A DNA stretch of 64,000 nt from Sinorhizobium chiapasense (GTDB lineage Bacteria; Pseudomonadota; Alphaproteobacteria; Rhizobiales; Rhizobiaceae), in assembly GCF_036488675.1 (NCBI RefSeq), contig NZ_CP133152.1:1302001-1366000 (forward strand), written 5' to 3'. Under the pieces are notes generated by a model. That model searched no databases and had not been told where the DNA came from. It was given only the letters and a program-made list of their open reading frames with translations. Positions 41,009 through 51,637 of the stretch are shown here, piece after piece (positions within the stretch are counted from its first letter, which is position 1; each line of letters opens with the position of its first letter). A program made the translations under genes and the position numbers.

Positions 41009-42003
41009 TTCGTACTCCTGCCTTGCAGACGGATTCTGGGATCGAGAATGGCGAGCGCGAGATCCGATATCAGCACGCCGATGACCGTGAGAAATGCGAG
41101 AAACATCAGGAACGAGCCGGCGAGATACATGTCCTGGCTCTGCAGCGCCTTGATCAACATCGGTCCGGTCGTTTCAAGCGAAAGTACGATTGCCGTGATT
41201 TCTGCGCCGGAGATGATCGCCGGAAGGATCGAGCCGATATCTGAGATGAAGAAGTTGAGCGCCATGCGCAGCGGGTATTTGAGCAGTGTCCGTGTGGGTG
41301 AGAGCCCCTTCGCCCTGGCAGTGACGACATATTGCTTTTGAAGCTCGTCAAGCAGGTTGGCCCTCAGCCGCCGGATCATGCCGGCCGTGCCTGCCGCGCC
41401 GACGATGATGACCGGTATCCAGATATGTTCGAGGATCGACCTCGCCTTCGCCCAACTCATGGGCTCGGCGAGATATTTCTGGTCCATGAGGTGTCCGATC
41501 GAGGTGCCGAACCAGATATTGGCGAAATACATGAGAATCAGCGCCAGCATGAAGTTCGGCACCGCGATGCCGATGAGGCCTATCAGCGACAGCCCGTAAT
41601 CGCCCCAGCTATACTGATTCGTGGCGGCATAGATGCCGATCGGGAAGGCGATGATCCAGGTAAAGATGATGGTAAAAAAGGAAACGAGGATCGTCAGCCA
41701 GAGCCGGTCTCCGACGACCTCGCTCACCGGCAGTTCGTATTCGAACGAATAGCCGAAGTCGCCCTGCAGCATACCGGCCACCCAATAGATGTAGCGCAGC
41801 ACCGGCGGCTGATCGAAACCGTACTCTTTGCGCAGGGCGTCAATCTGCTCCATGTTGACGCCTTCACCCTGCGCTCTGATCTCGGCGACGTAGCTCTCGA
41901 AGTAGTCCCCGGGCGGCAGCTCGATGATGGCAAACACCAGGGCCGAGATAATGAGGAGGGTCGGGACCATCGCCGCAATACGCCAGAGAATGTATCGCAG
42001 CAT
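41005..42003 (-). CDS. Opp-type ABC permease B (peptide/oligosaccharide)
   Basis: This 332-residue permease starts MLRYILWRIAAMVPTLLIIS, a typical DppB/OppB opening. Next comes LPPGDYFESYVAEIRAQG, the periplasmic segment after TM1 that is unusually acidic in this subgroup. The EAA-like loop reads QYVVTARAKGLSPTRTLLKYPLRMA near 235-260. The ATG at 42003 lies one base before the end of the binding-protein gene, giving tight coupling. A longer frame exists upstream but is antisense to that gene. It makes the channel together with the 391-residue permease. Confidence 0.93.
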   Translation of the reverse strand: MLRYILWRIAAMVPTLLIISALVFAIIELPPGDYFESYVAEIRAQGEGVNMEQIDALRKEYGFDQPPVLRYIYWVAGMLQGDFGYSFEYELPVSEVVGDRLWLTILVSFFTIIFTWIIAFPIGIYAATNQYSWGDYGLSLIGLIGIAVPNFMLALILMYFANIWFGTSIGHLMDQKYLAEPMSWAKARSILEHIWIPVIIVGAAGTAGMIRRLRANLLDELQKQYVVTARAKGLSPTRTLLKYPLRMALNFFISDIGSILPAIISGAEITAIVLSLETTGPMLIKALQSQDMYLAGSFLMFLAFLTVIGVLISDLALAILDPRIRLQGRSTK

Positions 42004-42004
42004 G

Positions 42005-43906
42005 TCAGGTGTCCTGTTCAAGCCAGAAGGTGTCGGGATTGTACACGCCGAAATAGGCCGTCGGGTCAAAGCCGTAGAGCGCCTTTTCCGGCACATTGCG
42101 AAGCTTCGAGGTGGCGACGATCGGCTGCAGCGATGCATTGACGAGACCGATCGAGAAAACCTGATCGGTGTAGATCGACAGCATCGATTTCCAGATCTCT
42201 GTCCGCTCCGCGTCGGTGCTCGAATGCCGCCAGCGCTTAAGCAGGTCAAGAAGCTCGACCACAGGCGGCAGCTCCGGCGCCTCTCCCATTTCCCCGTGCG
42301 ACAGATAATTGAGCCCCCAGACCGGCCACTGCAACTGGTCGTCCGCCGTCGGCGCAAGCTGGCCAGGATTCATGTCCGCGGTCGGAACGCCGTTGTCGAT
42401 GCCGAACCACATGGACATGATGATCTCGCCGCCGACCGCGCGGCTGCGGAAGGTGTCGCGCTGGGAGGTGCGGATAAAGAGCGAAATGCCGACCTTCTGC
42501 CAGTAGTCGGTTATCAATTGCAGAACATCGGTCTCAAGCGTGCTTTCGCCTGCCGTCTCGACGACGATTTGCGCCGCCCGTCCGTCCGGCAGGATACGGA
42601 TCCCGTCGCTGCCGCGCTTTGCCAGTCCCGCCTCGTCGAGCAGGCGGTTGGCCTGGTCTGGATCGTGGGCCACCCAGGCGCTTGCAAATTCGGGACGGAA
42701 CAGTGGACTATCCGGCAGCACCGTATCGGCGCTCTCCTTGGTCAGGCCATAGAAGACCGCCATGTTGATTTCGCGCCGGTCGATCGCCAGCGACAGCGCT
42801 CGCCTGACGCGGACATCCTGCAGAAGCGGACGCCATACCGGATCGGAAGCATTGAGATTGGGAAGCAGCGCCAGACGTGACCCTTGCGTCTTCTTCCACA
42901 GCTTGACCGTTATCGGATATCGCTTCTCGGCATCCTTCAGGAAAGTGTAGTCGACAAAATCGATGCCGGTCGCCTGGAGATCGCTTTCACCCGTGCCGGT
43001 TTTCGCGGGGATGAGCGAGGAGGAGCTGACGCTCAGCACGAACTTGTCGATGTAGGGCAATTGCAGGCCGTTTTCGTCGACCCGGTGGAAATACGGATTG
43101 CGCACGAAAATGAACTGCTCGGCTGGAAGCGGTGTGGTGTTCCGCCAGGGATCGAGCGTCGGCAAGTCGGGGTTTTCCGGGCGATAGGAGCGTGCCATAC
43201 GCATGTGCAGTTGGCTCCACTTCTTGACCCGCTCTTCCTTCATCGTTGCCTTGAGCTTGCCCTCCTCCTGGTACTTCTTGTGGAACTGCTTGAGGTAAGC
43301 GGACGGCATGGCGATGACCAACGGCTGCGGAGCGGCCAGCTTCTGCAGGAAATCCGGGTTCGGCATCGTCCAGGAATAACGCACTGTCCGGTCGTCGATG
43401 ATCTCGAACTTGCCCGCTTCGCCATCCATGACCAGCGCCGTCGGGAGCCCCGCCGGAGAGAGGTCCTCGTTGAGCAGCACGTCCTCCCAACAGTAGCGGA
43501 AGTCTTCCGTCGTAAGCGGCGTTCCATCCGACCACTTATGGCCCTCGCGCAGACGCAGGGTGAAGACGCGGTCCTCGACCGTTTCGTAGCTTTCGAGAAC
43601 GTCGGCCTGAAGGTTCAGCTGCTCGTCGAAGCCGACCAGCCGGGAATAGCCGTAGACCGTCATCAGGCGGATATCCTTGGCGCTGCCGATGAGGCTTCGG
43701 ATCTCGCCGCCATGCTTGCCGGGCCTGCGCCCCAAGGCCGCGACATTGATCACGCGCGGCGTCTTCGGCAGTCGTTCATTGAGCGGAGGCAGCTTGCCTT
43801 CCGCGACCAGCGGCGCGAGCGCCTCGGCCTCGGTCCCCGCCGCGAGCAACCGCGGCGGCAGAACAGTGGAAGCCAGCATCGCCAGCGCCGTTCTCCGGGT
43901 GATCAT
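42005..43906 (-). CDS. Extracellular solute-binding protein, family 5 (peptide/oligosaccharide)
   Basis: This is a 633-residue periplasmic binding protein with a twin-arginine-like signal ([13 protein letters not shown]), cleaved around residue 22, then the SBP_bac_5 domain: [26 protein letters not shown] near 133-158 and [27 protein letters not shown] near 348-374. The length (over 600) resembles YejA and oligosaccharide-binding relatives rather than DppA (about 530). It lies between the fused ATPase and permease B, overlapping the ATPase gene by four bases. With a secreted lyase encoded upstream in the same direction, sugar oligomers are at least as likely as peptides. Confidence 0.93.
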   Translation of the reverse strand: MITRRTALAMLASTVLPPRLLAAGTEAEALAPLVAEGKLPPLNERLPKTPRVINVAALGRRPGKHGGEIRSLIGSAKDIRLMTVYGYSRLVGFDEQLNLQADVLESYETVEDRVFTLRLREGHKWSDGTPLTTEDFRYCWEDVLLNEDLSPAGLPTALVMDGEAGKFEIIDDRTVRYSWTMPNPDFLQKLAAPQPLVIAMPSAYLKQFHKKYQEEGKLKATMKEERVKKWSQLHMRMARSYRPENPDLPTLDPWRNTTPLPAEQFIFVRNPYFHRVDENGLQLPYIDKFVLSVSSSSLIPAKTGTGESDLQATGIDFVDYTFLKDAEKRYPITVKLWKKTQGSRLALLPNLNASDPVWRPLLQDVRVRRALSLAIDRREINMAVFYGLTKESADTVLPDSPLFRPEFASAWVAHDPDQANRLLDEAGLAKRGSDGIRILPDGRAAQIVVETAGESTLETDVLQLITDYWQKVGISLFIRTSQRDTFRSRAVGGEIIMSMWFGIDNGVPTADMNPGQLAPTADDQLQWPVWGLNYLSHGEMGEAPELPPVVELLDLLKRWRHSSTDAERTEIWKSMLSIYTDQVFSIGLVNASLQPIVATSKLRNVPEKALYGFDPTAYFGVYNPDTFWLEQDT

Positions 43907-45795
43907 GGGCGCAGCTCCCTTGCATCCACCGACTTTCGAGCAAGGACGAAATGATCACCGCCGAGATTCGCAGGAAAGAGGGCGTCTTCCTCACCATCGT
44001 CCGAGAACTGTGCTCCCCACCGGCGCTTGTCCGAGCCTCCGCTTGCCTGGAGGGCGTCGAAATCGAGCTTCCGGTCGAGATCGGGATAGGGCACCGCCGC
44101 CAGCAAGGACTTCGTATAGGGGTGTACGGGATTGCGCATCAGCACCTCACGCGGCGCGAGCTCGACGATCCGGCCGGCGCACATCACCGCGATCCGATCC
44201 GCCATATAGTCCACCACCGCCAGATTGTGCGAAATGAAAAGCGACGTCAGCCCCAATTCCTTTTGTAAATCCTTGAGAAGGTTGAGGATCTGGGCCTGCA
44301 CCGAAACATCGAGGGCTGAAACGGGCTCGTCGCAGATCAAGAGGTCCGGAACGAGCGCGAGTGCGCGGGCGATGCCGATGCGCTGCCTCTGACCGCCGGA
44401 GAAACTGTGCGGATAGCGGTTGATGAACCGCTGATCGAGGCCGACCGCCTGAAGCAGCGAGCGAACGGTTTCGATCCGCGACTTCGGCGTTCCACGCCCG
44501 TGGATCTCGAGCGGCTCGCTGAGAATGTTCTTGACCGTCATGCGCGGCGACAGCGACGAGACCGGGTCCTGGAAAACCATCTGGATTTTCGCGCGCAGCT
44601 CCTTCAGCGCCGTGCCCTCGAGCTTCAGGACGTCGACCGCCCCGCCACCGTCATTGTAGGTTATCGAACCTGAATCCGGCGTCACCGCACGCATCAGGAT
44701 CTTGCTCACCGTCGTCTTGCCGCAACCGCTTTCGCCGACGAGGCCGAGGCATTCGCCGCGGCGAATGTCGAAGCTGACATTGTCGACGGCACGGTGCTGG
44801 GAGGCGTCCTTGCCGCCGAACCAACCCGAGCTGCGGGTGGTGAAGGTTTTCGACAGGTTACGGACGGAGATGAGAACATCGGAGTTGGAAGTCTTGCGCG
44901 CGGGTCGATTTCCGAGAAGGTTTTCGGCCTTGACCGGCACCTCGCGCAGCGCCTTCAACCGCTCGCCGGGCTTCATGTCGAAGTGCGGCACAGCAGCCAT
45001 CAGTCCCTTCAGATACGGATGCTGCGGGTTGCGGAAGATCGCATCGACTGGCCCCGCCTCGACGATGTCGCCGTGATAGATGACGACGACTTCGTCGGCC
45101 ATATTGGCGACGACGCCGAGGTCGTGCGTGATCAGCAGCATGGCCATGTTGAGCTTGGCTTGAAGCTCGCGCAGGAGCTGGAGAATTTGTGCCTGCACCG
45201 TCACATCGAGCGCGGTTGTCGGCTCATCGGCAATCAGGAGCGCCGGACGGCATATCAATGCCATGGCAATCATCGCGCGCTGGCGCATCCCGCCGGAAAG
45301 CTCGAACGGGTACATGTCGTAAGCGCGCGGCGGGTTGGAGAATCCGACATAGCCCAGAAGCTGCTCGGTCCTCGCTCTCCGCTCTTCCTTATCCGCGTCC
45401 GTATGTATCGCCAGCACCTCGGAAATCTGGTTCCCGATCGTGTGGAGCGGCGACAGCGAGGTCATCGGCTCCTGAAAGATCTTGCTGATGCGCGCGCCGC
45501 GAATCTCCTGGATCTCGCGGCCGTCGGGCTCGAGCGAGAGCAGATCGACAGGCTTGCCCGCGACGGCCGGGTCGTTGAACAAGACTCGTCCACCAACCCT
45601 CGCGACGCTTGGCAGAATGCCCATGATAGCCTGGCTGATGGCCGACTTGCCGGATCCGGACTCACCGACGAGCGCAGTCACCTTCCCCGGAAGAATCCTG
45701 AAATTTGCTCCCCTGACGGCTTCCACTTCGCCGCCGAGCACCGAGAATGTGATCCGCAGACCCTCAACCCGCAGCAGGTCCGCCCCTGATGTCAT
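43903..45795 (-). CDS. Duplicated ABC ATP-binding protein of Opp-type importer (DppD-DppF fusion)
   Basis: This 630-residue protein has two complete nucleotide-binding domains. The first has Walker [10 protein letters not shown] (about 43-51), signature [15 protein letters not shown] and Walker [13 protein letters not shown]. The second has GESGCGKTT (about 352-360), [15 protein letters not shown] and [12 protein letters not shown]. This fusion corresponds to YejF/GsiA-type proteins and replaces separate D and F subunits. It is the first gene of the operon ATPase, binding protein, permease B, permease C. The region upstream (45796-46018) holds no gene and must contain the promoter. Confidence 0.95.
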   Translation of the reverse strand: MTSGADLLRVEGLRITFSVLGGEVEAVRGANFRILPGKVTALVGESGSGKSAISQAIMGILPSVARVGGRVLFNDPAVAGKPVDLLSLEPDGREIQEIRGARISKIFQEPMTSLSPLHTIGNQISEVLAIHTDADKEERRARTEQLLGYVGFSNPPRAYDMYPFELSGGMRQRAMIAMALICRPALLIADEPTTALDVTVQAQILQLLRELQAKLNMAMLLITHDLGVVANMADEVVVIYHGDIVEAGPVDAIFRNPQHPYLKGLMAAVPHFDMKPGERLKALREVPVKAENLLGNRPARKTSNSDVLISVRNLSKTFTTRSSGWFGGKDASQHRAVDNVSFDIRRGECLGLVGESGCGKTTVSKILMRAVTPDSGSITYNDGGGAVDVLKLEGTALKELRAKIQMVFQDPVSSLSPRMTVKNILSEPLEIHGRGTPKSRIETVRSLLQAVGLDQRFINRYPHSFSGGQRQRIGIARALALVPDLLICDEPVSALDVSVQAQILNLLKDLQKELGLTSLFISHNLAVVDYMADRIAVMCAGRIVELAPREVLMRNPVHPYTKSLLAAVPYPDLDRKLDFDALQASGGSDKRRWGAQFSDDGEEDALFPANLGGDHFVLARKSVDARELRP

Positions 45796-46018
45796 TGCAG
45801 CACGCTTCCCTCACTACCCCAGAGCGCCGTACGTTGTCCCAAAACGCACATGGACGCTCTCCTTCTTTGGTTCTACGCATCGTTTCCTCCGAGGCGTTTC
45901 CACCTCTCCGGCGATGCCATAGCGTCCGACACCAAAAAAAGAGTAGCCTAGCTTCAGCAGGCTGTCCAGCACGCCCCCGGAAGCGTCAGAAGGGCCGCTG
46001 CTGCGCGGCCAGCGCGAC

Positions 46019-46987
46019 TTATGAGAACGGGCAAACGCCGTTCGTCAGGACGTCGGCACACCGCGTCGACCGGCGGAAATCGTCGTAGTAAAGCGTCCAG
46101 TTGGTCGTGTCCGCCGCCCGATATGGCCCGAATTTGAAATACTGATTCTGGCCGAGCCCCTTGTCCGCGTGGCCGATATGTCCCTTCACTGTAATGACCG
46201 GCTGACCATTGGCGAACAGCTCGATATGTCCGGACCCGTCGGCGCCCGGCTTGGTGAAGACAGCGAAGTCGATCCAGCCGGACTTCGGGTCCGGCAGCGG
46301 ATTGCCGTGCTTGGTGACGGTGACCCCGGTCGTGCATGAATTGAAAAGGCGGCCGTCTTCAGGCTTCCAGTTTGAATCCGCCGCGACCAGCATGCGCATC
46401 TGATTGAGGTCGGGGCGCACCCAGACGGGAACCTCCCCCGGCGCACAGCTCGCCGCCGTGTTCTCCGGCCCTGTGGACACTGGCGGCAGATAATTGGTCT
46501 CAACGGTAACGAAGAGCTTACCCAAGCTCATGCGGAACGCCAGAAAGGGGCTGAAGTCGCCGTTAGCACCGTGGTCGATTTCGCGTTTCCATTGCGCAAT
46601 GAGATAGCGATGGTCTCCATTCGGCACCGGATCGGCGAACTTGACCGAAAAGCCGTACCAGACTCCCTGGTCGTAAGGCACGCGCAACGCGGTCTTCTCC
46701 CAGATTTCCGCCCGCTCGCTGCACCCGTCGTCCGCCGGCGGGCATTTCGGTACGATGGACAGTTTCAGACCACCATTCCCGGTGCGCTTGACGTCGCTCT
46801 GGAACACGTAGGAACCGGCGCTTTGCTCGAAGTTGTCGCGATAGTAGAGCCCGCCTTCCGGGGCGAAATCCTTACCCTCGAACCCGTCGACCAGCTTCTG
46901 ATCCGGGGGCGGTTGCTGTTCTGCCGATTGAGCATGCGCAACGCTTGTCGCAGCGAGGGCTGCGGCCAGAAAAACCACGCGGAACAT
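46019..46987 (-). CDS. Secreted polysaccharide lyase-like protein (heparin-lyase I fold)
   Basis: This 322-residue protein has a signal peptide of about 19 residues (MFRVVFLAAALAATSVAHA-Q). The beta-jelly-roll Polysacc_lyase domain shows GGLKLSIVPKC, CSERAEIWEK, GVWYGFSVKF, YLIAQWKREI, and ends with NWTLYYDDFRRS. These strands match the concanavalin-like PF14099 group. The likely catalytic residues of this family lie in the QWK and YYDDF regions, both present. Several cysteines suggest disulfides. It is 31 bases downstream of the class III cyclase and probably co-transcribed. Its product could be the oligosaccharide taken up by the neighbouring Opp-type importer. Confidence 0.85.
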   Translation of the reverse strand: MFRVVFLAAALAATSVAHAQSAEQQPPPDQKLVDGFEGKDFAPEGGLYYRDNFEQSAGSYVFQSDVKRTGNGGLKLSIVPKCPPADDGCSERAEIWEKTALRVPYDQGVWYGFSVKFADPVPNGDHRYLIAQWKREIDHGANGDFSPFLAFRMSLGKLFVTVETNYLPPVSTGPENTAASCAPGEVPVWVRPDLNQMRMLVAADSNWKPEDGRLFNSCTTGVTVTKHGNPLPDPKSGWIDFAVFTKPGADGSGHIELFANGQPVITVKGHIGHADKGLGQNQYFKFGPYRAADTTNWTLYYDDFRRSTRCADVLTNGVCPFS

Positions 46988-47018
46988 CGAACCTCCTTAA
47001 AGCAAGCATCTTGTCGAT

Positions 47019-48368
47019 CTATTGCAGCATCTTGTCGATGAGGCCGCGTGGCCCCGGCGACCGCTTCGTATTGCGATAGAGCAACATGACATGCTCTGCC
47101 TCGGAAAGTCCATCCTGAGTTGCATCGTCGGGGCGCTCCTCCGCGATCGCCGCAAGCGCCGCATCCTTGGGATAGAGGATGGTGAATTTCTGCCGGACTC
47201 CGCGCAATTTCTCCTGTCCGAGCGTCGCCCAATCACCGCCGCAATAATTGACGAAGGCCTCGCTGGCGACGACGTTGTGAGCGTATTTCTTCGTCAGGTT
47301 CTGCAGCCGCTGCACCTCGTTCACCGCCGAGCCGAAGACCGAAAAGGTCAGCCGGTCGCGTAGCCCGACATTGCCGAACATGACGTTGCCGACATGGAGG
47401 CCGATTCCATAGCCGATCGGATCGCGCCCCTGTCTCTTTCTTTCCGCGTTGAGGGCCGCCACCCGCGCCGTCGCCGCGCTCACCGCCGCGAACGCCTCGC
47501 GACTCGCCATTTCCGACGGCTCCTTGTGACGGCCGCATGGATAGACGGCAATGAACCCGTCTCCAACAAAGCTCAGGATCTGTCCGCCGTTTCGATTGAA
47601 CGGCGTCGCGATCGCATCGAAGAAACCGTTGAGCGTCTCGATATAGGCCTGGCGGCCTTCCTTCTCCGCGAGCATGGTCGATCCCCGCATGTCCGCCATC
47701 ACCAGGACGGCGCGAACCGTCTCGCCGTCGCCGCGCCGCACCTGCCCGCTCATCACGCGCCGTCCGGCGTTGGCGCCGAGATACGTCGTCAGCATGTTGT
47801 CGGCGAGCTTGCCGAGGACGGCGACCTTGGCAGCAACCGCCAGATGATTCTGAAGCTTGAGCAGCGCCGCGATTACGTCGTCGCTGAAGCCGCCATGGCG
47901 ATCCGTCGTCCAGGATCCCACCATGCCATGGTCGGAATCGGTCCCGAGCGGCTGCATGAAGGCCAGATAATCGGTGGCCCCGGCGTCTTTCAGCTCGTCG
48001 AAAATCGGAAACTCCGACGGCTCCGCCGGATCGATGCGCCGCCTCACGTGGTCGAGGTTGTTGTTGAGCAGATAGTAATAGGGGCTGCGCAGGAACCGCT
48101 CGGGATTGAGCGCCAGCTCCTCATGGCGCAAACCGCTCACCTCGACGCCCTTGCCCCGCCACCAGGTAAAACCGAGCGCGTCGTAGAGCGGATGCAGCAT
48201 CGAGAAGGAGAGATGGACGCGCATGAGCGGCAGGCCGGCGGCGGCCAGCCGTTCGCAGAAGCCGCGCACGAGGGTTTCGAGCGTCTCGTCGCTCAAGGAT
48301 GCTCGCATGAGCCAGGCTGCGACCTTGTCCAGAAGAATTTCGGAAACGCTGTTGTTGATCGGGCTCAT
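47019..48368 (-). CDS. Class III adenylate/guanylate cyclase
   Basis: This is a 449-residue protein. The N-terminal half (1-200) matches the rhizobial cyclase N-domain (MRVHLSFSMLHPLYDALGF near 49-67). The catalytic domain spans about 215-400: the metal-binding Asp226 in VMADMRGST and Asp270 in SFVGDGFIAVYP are both present, and a GLHVGNVMFGNVG loop and SAVNEVQRLQNL (the Asn and Arg of the transition-state motif) follow. The enzyme should therefore be active, making cAMP (or cGMP) from NTP. I chose the start at 48368 because GAGGAATGCC precedes it; longer starts at 48401 and 48380 lack sites. No membrane segment is visible. The lyase gene follows on the same transcript. Confidence 0.92.
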   Translation of the reverse strand: MSPINNSVSEILLDKVAAWLMRASLSDETLETLVRGFCERLAAAGLPLMRVHLSFSMLHPLYDALGFTWWRGKGVEVSGLRHEELALNPERFLRSPYYYLLNNNLDHVRRRIDPAEPSEFPIFDELKDAGATDYLAFMQPLGTDSDHGMVGSWTTDRHGGFSDDVIAALLKLQNHLAVAAKVAVLGKLADNMLTTYLGANAGRRVMSGQVRRGDGETVRAVLVMADMRGSTMLAEKEGRQAYIETLNGFFDAIATPFNRNGGQILSFVGDGFIAVYPCGRHKEPSEMASREAFAAVSAATARVAALNAERKRQGRDPIGYGIGLHVGNVMFGNVGLRDRLTFSVFGSAVNEVQRLQNLTKKYAHNVVASEAFVNYCGGDWATLGQEKLRGVRQKFTILYPKDAALAAIAEERPDDATQDGLSEAEHVMLLYRNTKRSPGPRGLIDKMLQ

Positions 48369-48760
48369 GGCATTCCTCATCATCGGCATGACGGCCAACA
48401 CCGACGGCTATCGCGCGGACCTTGCAATCAAGGCCGCGTCCACCTGTGATGCCCGTTGTAACGAACGGCGTCTGCTGCGCTTGGCGGCAGTTGATGCGGC
48501 GATTGAATCGCAGCATCCTCTTCCCTGGAGATATTCACCGGCGAGCGCGATTTCCAGAGACGTCCGAAATTTTTGATCATGCGCCAATGCTACACGGGAT
48601 TGATCGTGCAATTGCACCCTGTAATTGTTGGGGTGGCCCGCGACGCGCCGGCCGACGCTTGACTTGCGACGCCTTTCTCGCCAACAAAACGGCGACATGT
48701 TTCGGCAACCGGGATCGTCGCAATCACCCGCCCTGCCCCCCTGACAGATGGAACCCTATC
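48369..48760. other. 392 bp divergent gap, no gene recognised
   Basis: It separates the cyclase and the nucleotide-sugar dehydrogenase and must contain both promoters. Open frames extend into it from both sides but have no plausible start or family match. Confidence 0.5.
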
Positions 48761-50098
48761 TTGACCCCCCTTCATCACGACAGGCTGCTTGAATCGATCT
48801 CAGCGCGCCAGGCACGCGTCGGCGTCATCGGCCTCGGCTATGTCGGTCTGCCGCTCGCCGTTGCGGTGGCACGCTCCGGTTTTCCGGTAACCGGTTTCGA
48901 CATCGATCCCGCGAAGATCGTCACCCTGGATGGCGGCCGCTCCTATATCGAGGCGGTGACGGATGAGGCGCTTGGCCGTGAGATGGCCGGGGGCCGGTTC
49001 CGTTCGACGACCGATTTCTCCGATCTTGCCTTGTGCGACGTGATCGTCATCTGCGTGCCAACGCCATTGACCAGGCATCGCGATCCCGACCTCTCCTTCG
49101 TGGAAGGAACGGCACGCTCGATCGCCGCCACGCTGAGGCCGGGCCAACTCGTTGTGCTCGAATCGACCACCTATCCCGGCACCACCGACGGCATCGTCCG
49201 TTCGATCCTCGAAGAAACGGGGCTAAAGTCCGGCGAAGACTTCTTCATCGGCTTCTCGCCGGAGCGCGAAGACCCGGGCAACCGCGCCTTTGAAACCGCG
49301 AGCATCCCGAAGATCGTCGCCGGTGACGGACCGCGGGCGGCGGCCCTGATGCAGCAGTTCTACGGCGCCGTGGTCGAGACCGTCGTCCCGGTTTCCTCGA
49401 ACGCCACGGCCGAAGCCGTGAAGCTCACCGAGAACATCTTCCGCGCCGTCAACATTGCTCTCGTCAACGAGCTCAAGGTCGTCTACGAGGCCATGGGGAT
49501 CGACATATGGGAAGTCATCGAGGCGGCCAAAACGAAACCGTTCGGCTACATGCCCTTCTACCCCGGACCGGGCCTCGGCGGACATTGCATCCCGATCGAC
49601 CCGTTCTATCTCACCTGGAAATCCCGCGAATACGAGCTGCCGACCCGTTTCATCGAACTCGCCGGGGAAATCAATTCGGCGATGCCGCGCCATGTCGTCA
49701 GCCGGCTCGCCGAGGCGCTCGACAGGCGGCAGGGCAAGGCGCTCAGCCGCTCGAACGTTCTCGTCATTGGTCTCGCCTACAAGAAGAACGTGCCGGATAT
49801 TCGCGAAAGCCCCTCGCTCAGGCTGATCGAGCTCATCGAGGAGCGCGGCGGCAGCGCTGCCTTCCATGATCCGCATGTCGAAGAGATCCCCTCGACCCGC
49901 GAGCATCTCGCCTTGAAGGGCCGTCGATCGGTCCCCTTCAACGAGGAAAGCGTGCGCCGGTTCGACGCGGTGCTTGTCGCAACGGATCATGACGGCATCG
50001 ACTACAGGGCGCTGGCCGATTGGGCGTCTCTGATCGTCGATACGCGCAACGTTTTTGCGCGGCTCGGCATTGCTGCGGACCACGTGGTCAAGGCCTGA
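48761..50098 (+). CDS. Nucleotide-sugar dehydrogenase (UDP-GlcNAc/UDP-glucose 6-dehydrogenase family)
   Basis: This protein of about 445 residues has an N-terminal NAD-binding Rossmann fold (VGVIGLGYVGLPLAVAVA near 20-37), a central dimerisation helix (SNATAEAVKLTENIFRAVNIALVN) and the catalytic cysteine in GLGGHCIPIDPFYL. FSPEREDPGN after a conserved threonine pattern favours the WbpA/WbpO branch (UDP-N-acetyl sugars) over plain UDP-glucose dehydrogenase. It would oxidise the C6 alcohol to a uronic acid for surface polysaccharide. The frame has no ATG at the right place; TTG at 48761 is the best start, with a weak GGA site. The open frame extends much further upstream without a family match. 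Confidence 0.9.
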   Translation: MTPLHHDRLLESISARQARVGVIGLGYVGLPLAVAVARSGFPVTGFDIDPAKIVTLDGGRSYIEAVTDEALGREMAGGRFRSTTDFSDLALCDVIVICVPTPLTRHRDPDLSFVEGTARSIAATLRPGQLVVLESTTYPGTTDGIVRSILEETGLKSGEDFFIGFSPEREDPGNRAFETASIPKIVAGDGPRAAALMQQFYGAVVETVVPVSSNATAEAVKLTENIFRAVNIALVNELKVVYEAMGIDIWEVIEAAKTKPFGYMPFYPGPGLGGHCIPIDPFYLTWKSREYELPTRFIELAGEINSAMPRHVVSRLAEALDRRQGKALSRSNVLVIGLAYKKNVPDIRESPSLRLIELIEERGGSAAFHDPHVEEIPSTREHLALKGRRSVPFNEESVRRFDAVLVATDHDGIDYRALADWASLIVDTRNVFARLGIAADHVVKA

Positions 50099-50117
50099 CC
50101 TCCCTCGCGAGCGGCGG

Positions 50118-50223
50118 CTAGATCATTTCATTGTTTCTCTGAAACAGTGAAATGATCTAACTATTTGAAATTACGCAATTCCGGGCGGAAAACCGTTACA
50201 CACTTTTCCTGGAATTGCTCTAG
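50118..50223 (+). repeat. Mosaic intergenic repeat, family 3
   Basis: TAGATCATTTCA (50119-50130) pairs perfectly with TGAAATGATCTA (50148-50159), and a second stem pairs GCAATTCC with GGAATTGC (50175-50182 and 50211-50218). It ends in GCTCTAG, whose reverse complement supplies the stop codon of the DUF3095 gene. A half copy is near 27675-27692. Confidence 0.75.
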
Positions 50224-51383
50224 CCGACTGGGGCGAGCGTCGCCTTGAGATTCTTCGCCGCCATGGCGTAGCCGCCGGCTGCCCCGTCGATGAAATGCAC
50301 GTGATCGCGGCTCATGGCCGCCGGCACGATACAGGTCATCAGCGCAGAATCCTGCTGATGCAACCCGTAGCTGGAGACGCCGCCCTCAGCCGCCCTCTTC
50401 AGCCTTTGCTCGATCTGGCGCAGCCGCTCGATGCCGATATCGATCGTCATCTTCAGCCCGTCGTCGAATTTGCGAAAGTCGGAGTTCCTGACTAGGTCGC
50501 GCTTGTATTGCGTGGTATCGAACTTGCCGATGTTCCACCCCAACTTGAAGCACACGAACAGCATCAGGCTCTGCAAGGTGATCCACGACCAGGCGAGAAG
50601 GCGTCGGCCTTTCCGCGCCACGGCGCGCGACTCGACTGCAACCCCTTGCATGGAGAGCCGAGGCTCGGGACCGTTTTCCGGGACCGGATGCCCGCCTCGT
50701 TCCTCGCCTTCGGCCAATGCCACGATGTCGCCGACAAGTGCCTGGAATTCCGGACCATTGCCAAGCAGACCCGGGACAGCAATGATCGAGACGATTGCCC
50801 CGTGGCGGGAGACAATCGGATTCCAGCGGCAGGACAGCCCGGTCAGATCCGGCCTGCTTCCGGCCGCCGCGGCCTCGATCTGGTAGCGCCCGGCCTTCAT
50901 TTCCGCCTCTGCCCAGCTGGCACCGCCACCGGAAAACATGGCGTAGGAGACTTCCTCGCTCGCCTTGAAGCGCGCGACGCGCATGTCGAGCCCGCTGGCG
51001 CGGATGTCCGCAACTGGAACAAGTGCTGCACGCAGTTCGAGGCCCAGCTCTTCCGCGACCCAGGTCTTGGCGGCCGCCAATGCTGCACGCGCTTTCGCCT
51101 CCATCGCCGCTGGGATTGCCGCAAGTGCCCCATCACCGCCGAAGACGAAGGGCAGGTTTCTTTCATCGAGCGCATTCATCAACGCCGATATGACGCTTGC
51201 CCCCGCCATGTTGACGCTCTTGTAACGACCCTCCGCGATAGCGCTGGTCGAATCGACGATGTCGGCGACCGCCAGCACCCATCCATCCGGCAGGGGCCGA
51301 TAGTTCGCCTCGTCGGCAACCCCCTCGAATGCCTCGAAAAGGGGAAGGGCGTCGTAGAACTGCATATCAGCTGCCTGCGCCAT
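50220..51383 (-). CDS. DUF3095 protein, class III cyclase-like
   Basis: This 387-residue protein begins MAQAADMQFYDALPLFEAFE, the usual DUF3095 start; an in-frame ATG at 51422 would add 13 residues. It contains an ADIVDST motif (40-46) and a VFGGDGALAAIP motif (80-91), spaced like the two metal-binding aspartates of class III nucleotide cyclases. A single membrane segment lies near 283-300 (WITLQSLMLFVCFKLGW). It may therefore be a membrane-attached cyclase-like protein. Its biochemical activity is not known to me. The stop codon is supplied by the repeat at 50118-50223. It is divergent from the MBL gene across 254 bases. Confidence 0.85.
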   Translation of the reverse strand: MAQAADMQFYDALPLFEAFEGVADEANYRPLPDGWVLAVADIVDSTSAIAEGRYKSVNMAGASVISALMNALDERNLPFVFGGDGALAAIPAAMEAKARAALAAAKTWVAEELGLELRAALVPVADIRASGLDMRVARFKASEEVSYAMFSGGGASWAEAEMKAGRYQIEAAAAGSRPDLTGLSCRWNPIVSRHGAIVSIIAVPGLLGNGPEFQALVGDIVALAEGEERGGHPVPENGPEPRLSMQGVAVESRAVARKGRRLLAWSWITLQSLMLFVCFKLGWNIGKFDTTQYKRDLVRNSDFRKFDDGLKMTIDIGIERLRQIEQRLKRAAEGGVSSYGLHQQDSALMTCIVPAAMSRDHVHFIDGAAGGYAMAAKNLKATLAPVG

Positions 51384-51637
51384 GACTGCGTCCAACCCTT
51401 TCGACTTTAGCCCAACGCGCACGAGAATCGCTTTATTCTTCTTCGTTTCGCTCTAAATTACGTTAGATCGGAAGATAAAGTTTCAAAACAGGCTTTGGAG
51501 AGCAGGACTTAGAAATAAAGCACCCCTACAATCTAATTGGACCTTATGCCGTTGCAGGACCCTTATGATCTGTGCTTGTCTAAGGAAATGCACGCAGGCA
51601 AAAGCGCCGAGGCGAGCAGGACGAAGCCAAAACGGGA

